Assembly: GCA_008360955.1 (NCBI GenBank)
Contig: LUCM01003403.1
Span: 119,177-183,176 of the forward strand
Origin: Fasciolopsis buskii
Taxonomy: Eukaryota > Platyhelminthes > Trematoda > Plagiorchiida > Fasciolidae
Direction of reading: 5' to 3'
Length of the DNA stretch: 64,000 nucleotides
How positions within the stretch are numbered: position 1 is the first letter of the stretch; every line of letters starts with the position of its first letter. A program made the translations under genes and the position numbers. Shown here piece after piece: positions 38,939 to 47,225 of the stretch. The notes below the pieces were generated by a model that had not been told where the DNA came from, did no database searches, and was given only the letters and a program-made list of their open reading frames with translations.

Positions 38939-41035
38939 GTCCCAAGCAGTAGTTTCAGGCGGACCGAGTTTTTCTCCGAAGTCCGTGGGCTCTTAGTGAG
39001 TAAACGGAAATCAGTTAAATTAAATCAACGGAAATATGTGGACTGCATAACACGGGAAACAGAACGATCAGTTATCCATGACTGGTATTCCCACTAAACT
39101 AGCAGTTAGTCGACATAAAAACTACAGAGCACATGTGGTTCTTGTTTTCTTAAGTTAAACGACACTAACTACATGCAGTTTGACTATTTGCCAAAAAATA
39201 ACCTAAAATAATTTAGCAATTTTCCCGCACGAAAATCAATTCAGCTTCCGATATTACTATGCAAGGAATACTGTATTAAATGTGTACTGTGAAATGTCGT
39301 CGTTACTTGTGGTTCCACTTGCGTGACCGTTCTCTACGAATGAAAATTGTCGATTACTTCAACGGGAATGGCTTCAATTACGTTATACCTGTTTTATCCA
39401 CTTTCAATTATCCTCACATAAATAAGTAGTCCTTGTTGTGGATACAAGCAGACTAGCAAGAGACCTTGCTTGCACTCATCTTTTGTTGTGATCCTTTGGA
39501 ATTAATCTACGACACTTGTCGCGAGTTCCCTTCAAGGAAAGGGTGCATAGTACCACAGTTCGTAGTGTTATACTCTATGGTTGCAAGACTCTGCGTATCC
39601 TTGTTGAGGATGTCCGATGATTTTCTGTTTTTCACCACCGATGTCTCCTAATCATTGTTCATTTCTGATGGGATCATCGGTTGAGCAACGACGAGGTGCG
39701 TCTTCGTGTGTTGGGTACAGACAGTCGTCTTCTGACTGAGGTAATCGCTCTACATCGACTTCGGTGGCTTGGGCATTTATTGCGTATTGCTGTGCACAGT
39801 CTACCTTTTCGTTCTCTTTTTGCGGGTGTTGGATAAGGCTGGAAGAAGTGGTGTGGCGGCCAGTCTATGACTTGGTGTAGAAGTATGAAGAAGTCAGTTT
39901 CGGCCTTGGCCTCGGTGCTCCTCTCGTTCGTGGTTGGGGCCTGAGAGATGAGGATTATTGTTGGTTGGAGACGGTGAGAGATACGGCTAAGAACCGAAGT
40001 GAGGGGAGCGATTTTTTGGTCTATTCGTAGAACTAGTCCCCGCTAATAAATACTATAAATAACCAATTGTCATAAAATATGTAAGATGAAAACAGAAAAG
40101 CAGCTGGTTTGTTGTGGTTTATTGTTATTTCCCCCTTAATTTTTCATTTTCCATGAAATTGTATTTACATATTTTTGGGTTGGCACCGTGGTTGTTTTCA
40201 AGCCAGTATATTATAAGTATACATGTATATATATATATATACGTACATAATGGAAGGTCAATTTAGTTAACTAGTATTTGATGTATGGCGCCACCAACTC
40301 AACCGTGTCTTGGCATCACTGCTGTACTTATTCCTGAGGTGTAAGAATACGGCGACATAAAAAAATAACCAATAATTAAATATATTTGTGACTTTCTTAG
40401 TTACAAAACAGTGATCGACAAATTCTACTTTTCGCTCATTCCTATGAAACAAACACCACTAAGATACCAGACAGATTTAAGATGTTGAATTAAGGACGCT
40501 GTGTTTGTTTGGTTCAACCAGTGTGACCTAATTGCTCCAACAACTACCGTTTAGCCTCTACATTTTCGGTGCCTCCCACTCTAACGTCATATTCCTGGAA
40601 AATAGTCTTTCTAAAAATGGGTTTTGTCCAACGGTCAATTATTCGAATCAAACCGCTGTCATTCTCGACCTCCCTAAGCAACCCTATTTGATCTCAATCC
40701 AAATCCATAACATAAGATTTGCAGAAGGGAACAATGTTTCCCAACTAACTGCTGGCATTTGGTTCCGGTAGAATTAAGGTTTTCACAATCAGAAAAAATA
40801 CCCGTTCATTTTGGATTAGTATTACCGCTATTTCACTGCTGCTATTACAATTGTCTTCAGGTCCGTGCTAGTTATTCACTTTCCAAAAATCCACCCACTG
40901 GCGTTTGTCAAAACGATGACTTTCCCAAATCAGTTTTCGAAATTTATTGATCAACATTTGGTCATGTTTGATTCGGACCTTTGGTGGATTTTTTCGTGTG
41001 ACGAAGTATATTTGTATGCTGACGGGTTTCGCTGA
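38939..41035 (+). CDS. Candidate three-exon gene fragment, unidentified
   Basis: Three short frames join in phase through GT...AG introns. Exon a is 38939-38995 (acceptor ACAATTCAG, donor GTGAGTAAAC, reading SQAVVSGGPSFSPKSVGS). Exon b is 40555-40767 (acceptor CCGTTTAG, donor GTAGAA, reading LYIFGASHSNVIFLENSL, then GFCPTVNYSNQTAVILDL and AEGNNVSQLTAG). Exon c is 40861-41035 (acceptor with a long pyrimidine tract ending TTGTCTTCAG, reading SVLVIHFPKIHPLAFVK, then FDSDLWWIFSCDEVYLYADG and TGA). Exon a leaves two bases and exon b supplies the third. Exon b leaves two and exon c supplies the third. Asn-X-Ser/Thr sites and hydrophobic beta-like segments fit an extracellular protein, but no family is assigned. 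Intron 1 (38996-40554) carries RTE copy B; intron 2 is 93 bases. Exon c may instead continue into a frame at 41618-41706. Confidence 0.4.
39504..40243 (+). mobile_element. RTE-type non-LTR retrotransposon, 5'-truncated (copy B)
   Basis: Contains only the RT thumb/C-terminal region and the 3' UTR. Segments are STTVRSVILYGCKT, LSNDEVRLRVLGTDSRLL, LHRLRWLGHLLRI and GQSMTWCRSMKKSVSALA, with several in-frame stops. The first 478 bases (39504-39981) are almost identical to the inverse of 14407-14884 in copy A. The following 3' UTR is alignable but clearly diverged, the last conserved part being TTTTTGGG, GGCAC and TGGTTGTTTTCAAGCC near 40175-40205. It ends in a TA tract. It lies inside the first intron of the candidate gene at 38939-41035. 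Confidence 0.9.
40224..40243. repeat. (TA)n tail of RTE copy B
   Basis: Perfect TA run at the 3' end of copy B, matching the TA run at the end of copy A. Confidence 0.85.
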
Positions 41036-41617
41036 TGGAAGATAACCAAGCTTTAGTCAGATGAGAATTGTGCATTAGTTAAGCTAATTTTTGCATGTCA
41101 TGAAATAACGCATCTTTATTGATTATGTCCAAATTTGAACTTTCTCGGCTTTCATGGACAAGAACTCGATAGAAAATTTATTCCTCTGGGTTCCTGTTAT
41201 TTTTGAACAAAACTTTAAATCACTGTTGTTCATGCTGAAATGAAGCTGGTTCTTGTATGCCTTAGGTGAGTAGATTAAGTCGGAGTTTCTGCTGATTCGA
41301 AAGGACCGGAAACTAAGTCGGGAGCAGCTGATGTCTATGTGTTTTGGCTTTATTTCTCAAACAGTAAGCGTACAAGTATTGTGAAAGGTTCCCAAATCGT
41401 TTAAAGGCGCCCCAAGTCGACGGTATACTTTGTTTGTAAAAGTGTCTGAGTTAGAAAAATATTTCCCGTTTTCATGTGAAATTTAGAATGCTGCTTTACC
41501 CACATGAGACAAATGCTCCTTTGTTATCGCATGGATCACATTTTCAAAGTTATAGTTGATAACGAGCTGTTTCTGTACGGCTGAGTTCTTTTCACTACAT
41601 TCCTTCCCATCCTGCAG

Positions 41618-41706
41618 CAATAGATGAGATTCGCGTTGAATCGGTTGCACACATTCGATGCGTAGATCACGTGCCTAGTGCGCACGCAGCTTGTGTTGTC
41701 ACATGA
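41618..41706 (+). CDS. Candidate short exon, unidentified
   Basis: A strong acceptor (long pyrimidine tract ending CCCATCCTGCAG at 41617) precedes a frame reading IDEIRVESVAHIRCVDHV and SAHAACVVT, then TGA. It needs one base from the previous exon. A weak donor in exon c of the upstream candidate (T|GTGACG) would supply it. Either a terminal exon or an internal exon ending earlier. Confidence 0.3.
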
Positions 41707-42154
41707 CTTGCCGGTTAAGTGACCACAGGGCTCATCATTGTTTCCACATAAAAACCTGGCTATTTCTAATTGGATTTTCTATTTCTTTTGTGCTACTTTC
41801 AACTCAGCTTAACGAAATCAATGAAGAAAGATCATTGACATTAGTTTAAAATTGATAGAGGAGTACTACCTTTAAACGAAGCAGACTTTGTGCTCACTAA
41901 AATGCATGTTCGACATTCGTAATTACAAATTTGGTGGCATGGAAAATCGATACAGTCGCTGTCACGTTTCAATGTAGTCGGAAGAATGTACACATTGATA
42001 ATTCTAACACGAGTGTGTCAGCGAACGACTGTATCCGTTATTTCTGACTAGCCAGAATTCCCCTCGCATAATCCAGAGGCAATGTAAGTTATATGCATTG
42101 ACTTTAATATCTACTCAACACCGAGTAGTTCCCGGCTTCATCCCACGGAGTTTA

Positions 42155-42436
42155 GACGAAAAGATAACCAATGTCAAAATTATCCTTGTCAAATATGCAA
42201 ACGTGATCTTCATATGTCCAAACTTTTACCGACAAAACGAAAAATTCTGTTCGAGCGAAAAGGAACTCTGTCCCAGTTTTTCTTTTGGATTGGCACTAGA
42301 CACTCGATTTCCAAAATGTCACCCCAGTATCTATGTAATGTCTTCTGGTTCTTTCCGGGTCTACTGTGAGGCTGCTCAGCCTCGGTCTCAAGTGGACCAA
42401 TCGGTTTTCTCGAGCGTACTGCTGCGCCTTTTCTAA
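42155..42436 (+). CDS. Candidate Cys-containing exon, unidentified
   Basis: Open frame reading DEKITNVKIILVKYANVIF, CPNFYRQNEKFCSSEKELC, FGLALDTRFPKCHPSIYV and SGSFRVYCEAAQPRSQV, ending in TAA 42434-42436. A possible acceptor (GAGTTTAG) ends at 42154, and possible internal donors include T|GTGAGG near 42368. Five cysteines in 70 residues fit a secreted or membrane ectodomain. It could belong to the gene at 38.9-41.0 kb, but the linking exons are not certain. Confidence 0.35.
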   Translation, partial: DEKITNVKIILVKYANVIFICPNFYRQNEKFCSSEKELCPSFSFGLALDTRFPKCHPSIYVMSSGSFRVYCEAAQPRSQVDQSVFSSVLLRLF

Positions 42437-43754
42437 CAGCATTTCATGCAGACAATGTCGTTCTGGCCAATACATGTACATATCCACTTGTGCGCATGCC
42501 AAAACCTCACTTGCCCACTGGCTCTAAGTATCTTTTTATTCCTTCTCATGCAATAAAGTGGAGAAAATCGTTGGTTTCCCTGTTTTCGGATTAAAACTAC
42601 CGAGACATGGGTGTGGTTGCATTTATTCGCTTCATTTTCTGCCGAAAATACTAGTTGAGAAAAATGCAGTTTCAGTTCCACGAGGAAAATCAGCCGCTAA
42701 TTTGTGCGGCTAACGACTGTTTCCTAAACCGAATGAATTATTTTGGAAGCTCCACGAAAATGATTCCACCGATCGGTCACTCAAGGCAACTTAGATTGTA
42801 TTTTGTATAACTAGCTCTCTTCGTATGATTCACGCAACCGGGTCATCGGAAAGATAAACAGAGGTTTTAATCTGCGTCTGCCCTCAACGCATTCGTAAAA
42901 CGATCCCCAATGGAGTTTTTCACTTGATTTATGCTATGCTCTAATCTTATCCTTGATCGTCTGCACACGGTAGATATATTGTTTCTTGGTCACATGACGA
43001 CTACTGGAATGTGGGAAGCAGATGAATATTCTCAATATTCCTATGACTAGCCACGGTACGCTGAAGCTTTGAAACAGCGTGTATCCCATTCAAGAGTTGA
43101 AGTTCAAAAGTCACAAACCAAAATGGTTGTATTGTTACAGCAAACTAAATTCAAAAATAACTTTGAAACAGAGAAGATATTTCAGAAAACTTATCTGACA
43201 TTCGCTTTATTTGAATATCCATTCATGAAGATTGTATTCGTCCACAAATTCAGCGAGGAAATTTTGCTGGTCCGATTACTTCTCTCTATTGTTTTTGCTA
43301 CGGATTTCTTCTCTGAACTCTTGACCCTTTCGATCGAGAGACGCATGCGTGATGAATTTCTGCTACCTTTTAATCGTGCATATCCTCAAACTAGTGACTT
43401 TTTTTAGACCAGTTCAAATATTGAGTCATTATTCGTTTACCCATCGTTCCTAATGAATGTCCCGTCTTCTTGATATAACTCTGAATGCTTTCAGTGGATA
43501 GTCAAAATTATCGAACTGGCCTAACAGACATGGTGATAACACACTCGTGGATATCGTAGGTAAAGGTGTTCAAAGTCATTTGCACCTACTACCACAAAAG
43601 ATGAATGCGTCTGCAGAGCAGACTTATTTTCTCGGTTTTATTACGCATGTTTCTAGACCATTGCTTCTCATAGACAAGAGTGGTTGAGTGGGAACGCTGG
43701 TGTCCCCCGAGTATGCGACGTGAATGTGCCCGGGCTCGGTAAGAAGCAAAAACC
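42437..43754. other. Stretch with one unassigned frame
   Basis: A 112-codon plus-strand frame (43069-43407) is rich in Phe, Leu, Glu and Lys (FVHKFSEEILLVRLLLS, ERRMRDEFLLPFNRAYP) but has no certain domain. Nothing else was seen. Confidence 0.4.
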
Positions 43755-44114
43755 ATCAAGTTGTACAGAATATGAAAAAACTCATCGGGGAATAAGCAGA
43801 GCATATTAAGATAGGTTGCTCAAGAATTCGACTGAAACCCAGTCACGGTTTGTCAAAATTCGTGCTAAATATGGGGCAGTGGAGTTCCTATATGTACTGA
43901 TTCTAGATAGTACGGAACATAAAGCGGATCGTGTAGAAATGTGAGAGCGGCACTTTGAAAGGTCGTTGTGCAAGGGATGCGTGGAATTAGAAAGAATTTT
44001 GTGGGCAAATTTCTCACATGCTGATAACTGTTGATCAAAGATTCAGAGGCAATTCAGTTAGTGGTACGAAGGACACGGCTAATAATTGATAGTCCCCGGC
44101 GAAGAACTTTAAAG

Positions 44115-44123
44115 TCATTTTAA
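44115..44123. repeat. Left target-site duplication TCATTTTAA
   Basis: Nine bases identical to 44733-44741. They flank the 609-bp insertion, and uninterrupted CR1-like copy 1 has the single related sequence (TTTACTTAAAAAGG, minus-sense equivalent) at this place. Confidence 0.8.
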
Positions 44124-44125
44124 GC

Positions 44126-44234
44126 AATTGTGAATGATATAATGTTAACCACACAACGTTGTTGGTAGATGTAATGCGCCAACGTTTCGGCTACCGTGGG
44201 TGGTCTTTCTCAAGGCAAGTTTTACAATCAAATG
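44126..44234 (-). repeat. Left arm of 109-bp inverted repeat
   Basis: Inverse of 44567-44675. The hairpin stem has two unpaired positions relative to the perfect stem in the right arm. Confidence 0.9.
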
Positions 44235-44566
44235 CCATAGCAGAGGGACATAACATAGATTATGAAAAAAGTACTCCAACGTGGATTCAAAACCTGCACT
44301 GAACGTAAATTTGCCGAGACTGTGGCGATAAGCGCCCACCTCACATGCATCAGTCGGAACGACGGAGCAGAGATTTCGGAGATATGGACAGTCCTAACAT
44401 CTTTGAGAAACAAACATTCCCAAAGGTCACCACGCTAGTTGACCCCACCACCACGGGGACGCATGACGTGAAGGACAAATATTCTCTCACCCGACCCACA
44501 GTTCAAAGTACACACACTCACAAACACAGACAACTTAACATCAGTTGGCATGTGAAAGTTCCCAGT

Positions 44567-44675
44567 CATTTGATGGCAAAACTTGCCTTGAGAAAGACTA
44601 CCCACGGTAGTCGAAACGTTGGCGCATTACATCTACCATCAACGCTGTGTTATTAACATTATATCATTCACAATT
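44567..44675 (+). repeat. Right arm of 109-bp inverted repeat
   Basis: Contains the perfect 7-bp hairpin followed by GAAACGTTGG. The inner flanks of the two arms are unrelated. Confidence 0.9.
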
Positions 44676-44732
44676 AAAAATCAATATATGCCGCATCGAT
44701 TTTTCGATACACTTCTTACATCATTTGGTCCT

Positions 44733-44741
44733 TCATTTTAA
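44733..44741. repeat. Right target-site duplication TCATTTTAA
   Basis: Identical to 44115-44123. Confidence 0.8.
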
Positions 44742-47225
44742 CTAAACCTGGAAATATAACTGCAGAACAGTAAAGGATTGGAAAAGCAAATCGGTATAGA
44801 AAGCCGCAGATGGTGCTTTGTTTCATCTTGTAGTGCCGAAGCTTCTTGATTTGAAATGACAATCGTCGGAGATTATTTACACAAGTAGAAATGTGAGTAG
44901 TCAACTTCAGATAATTATAAATAGTATCAATCCTGGATATTTCACAGAATCTACCCAGTTGAGTGTTTCAGATATGATGAAACACGTTTCGGATGGATAG
45001 GCTGACCGACGGAAAGAGAGAGACCAGCTCATGCAGGGAAATCGCGAACGGAAGACAAGTTTCGTTGTTCGAAGCGGTTTGTGAAAGGGCAGTACCAGCA
45101 GCATACTTAAACCGATGACAGGGTGAGCTTGTTGATAAGTCGTTGATGTAAGTAGATAAGAGAAACGACGAAAGAACAGCACCCTGTAGCACGCTTGAGT
45201 TGTTAATCAACGGTTTTGAAGCTTCACCGCCCATTCGTGTGCACTGGGTTCGGTTAGCAAAGTAATCAGAAAGCCATGCTAATAAAGGTCTGGGGCAATC
45301 AAATGTTTGCAGTTTGTGAAGTATAAGAGAACGGGGGACTGAGTCAAATGCCGAAGAATAATCCAGGAAGGCGCAACGCACAGATTTCATTGGTGCGTTT
45401 GAGCACTTACAAATGTGATGAATGTGGGAGGCGACAGCGTCCAAAGTGGACCAATTAGATTTATGGGCAGACTGTCAAGGGTCGTCAGGAAGATACATGG
45501 AAGAACATAGTTGTTTAGGTACAGCAAGCCCCGTCAGTTTAGAACCAGGAGATATGAAGGCGATGGGATAAAAGCGTTTTGCAAAGCAGTAGAAGTGCTG
45601 GATTTTGGGACTAGAATAATAGCGTCGGGTCTCCAGCAGTCAGCGATGGAAGACGAGATTATTGATGAGTTAATTAGAGAAGTGAGTGCATCGGTCAGAG
45701 CCATAGTACCATGCCTTAAAAGAGTTTAAGACAGACTGTCAGGACCAATCCCTGTGGTGCGGAGAAGGTCGAACGCTTCTTCTCTAGAATACTTGTAACT
45801 GTCATATCATCACCCTGTCCAAATATGACTGGGGTATAAGTGCAAGGAAGGATGAAAACACGATTGATGCTATCGACATCCGCAGAAGTTTTCGTATGCT
45901 TCTTCTTCCCACACAATAGTCGAATGCCTTGCCACGGGAATAGATTCTTGTTACCACTCAGGAGTGTGCTGGCGAATGTCATGTCAATAACTTTGATTTC
46001 AGTTCTTGCTAGAGTGGAAATATACCGCCAGCTTGAGTTATTACAAGATTTGTGGAAGTGCATCTTACATCTTCTTAGAGATTCCAGTTTCTGCGTGGAG
46101 ATACGGCCATTTGAGACGAATAGTATTTCTGAGGGGCAGCAAATATCAAAGATTGCGTTGGTCGTCTCTGTGAAAAGTTTGACATTGCCATTGAGCAGGA
46201 GTCCAAAAGAGAAACAGGTGGATGCTTGTGAAAGGGATTTCTGAAGAAAAATAAGGTTGTCGTGTGAAAGGTTACGGAGGCGAACTCGGACTTGATTGGT
46301 TTGCCTGAAGGAATGGAAAGCTAACCTAGAGTATATCTTGGGCCTTAACAGAAGCAAACAATGATAACTACTTGGAATTGGAGCACGCAGTTTCAGGGAA
46401 AATAAATCAGGGTGGTTGGTAATAACTCTGTCTAAAATGGAACCGCCTCTGGTGGGAGAGAAATAGCGATCAGTCAAATCAAACACAATCAGTGGTAGAG
46501 TAGATGTGTGACTAAAATCATCCTAAAGAAGAGGAACAATAAATGCTAGGATTGAGTCGAAAAATGATGCGAGCTAAAGGGGGTAATGTATGAGTTGGTT
46601 ATGATAGTGCCGGTATGACGAGAAAACCTAGGATGACACTGCATCACGAGACAGTCAATTCCGTTTTGCGAGTACGTATAAACAAATTCGGACTTGCCAG
46701 ACCAGAAGGAGTTTATGTATGTTGCAACACCGCTTCCAGTCTTCTTGTTCGAAACTCTGTCCTGTCGAAGGAGTCTGAAGCTGTCTATAGACACGCGTGA
46801 ATCAGCGAAACCCGGGTTCAGTCATGATTCTCGTATGCAGATGGCACACGTACGAACATGGATCGGTGACTGAAGTATGTGGGACATGTCCGACATTTTC
46901 GTAAACAGAGAGCGGTACTCAATAATGCCGGCATGGACATCTTGGCTGGAGGGGTGTATTTAAGAGCTGCCTGCCAGTCAGCAGGAGTGCCTCTTCTAAA
47001 GCGATGAGATCTTTGAAGCGCACCAATGCTTGATCCCAGTGGATGTTGCGAAACGATTCGGTTTTCGAACGAAAGCAATTCCGAGCGATTGTAGCGTCGA
47101 GCGGAGATCATAATCGAACCAAATCTCCGACAAGAATACAACGAAATAACGATGGCAGAATTGCAGCGCTGCCAGGCGAAGGTCAATCAACTTTGTCGTT
47201 CCACTCTTAGCCTACTTGCAGAATT

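Larger units (their letters stand above)
44124..44732. mobile_element. 609-bp non-autonomous insertion, Penelope-like terminal features
   Basis: The insertion interrupts CR1-like copy 2 and is flanked by 9-bp direct repeats. Its two outer parts are 109-bp inverted copies (44126-44234 and 44567-44675), about 90 percent identical by eye. Each contains TTGAGAAA, then a 7-bp stem with CAC loop (GACTACC/GGTAGTC, 44596-44612 in the right copy), then GAAAC. Penelope-like elements are known to carry hammerhead-ribozyme motifs of the form CUGANGA, stem II, GAAAC in their terminal repeats. Here the first box is degenerate (TTGAGAA). The right copy is followed by an unrelated 57-bp end. No RT or GIY-YIG frame is present. 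A different class of foldback or SINE-like element is possible. Confidence 0.55.
43755..47225 (-). mobile_element. CR1/Jockey-like non-LTR retrotransposon, most complete copy (copy 2)
   Basis: Minus-strand order matches a CR1-like ORF2. Endonuclease: LIDLRLAALQFCHRYFVVFL, SEIWFDYDL, DSFRLLRQDRVSNKKTGSG, GGSILDRVITNHPDLFS, and IPSSYH where active copies are expected to have SDH. Linker at 46.3-45.5 kb. RT: LDYSSAFDSVPR (motif A, near 45.36 kb), VLQGAVLSSFLLSTYINDL (motif B) and FKYAAGTAL (motif C; the two catalytic Asp are Ala-Gly, 45094-45105). Thumb: HISTCVNNLRRLSFQIKKL. The C-terminal part is at 44.12-43.76 kb, colinear with copy 1. The copy has stops and frameshifts and two dead catalytic sites. 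It is split by the 609-bp insertion at 44124-44732. The 5' end near 47.22 kb and 3' end near 43.755 kb are estimates; the CAATA tail seen in other copies is missing. Confidence 0.92.

Noticed and set aside
43069..43407. Resemblance of a Phe/Leu-rich frame (FVHKFSEE...) to a plexin cytoplasmic region
   Set aside because: Match is a few residues by eye without conserved catalytic Arg positions; too weak to name.
45840..46244. 134-codon plus-strand frame
   Set aside because: It is antisense to the CR1-like endonuclease/linker region, whose minus-strand reading matches the element.
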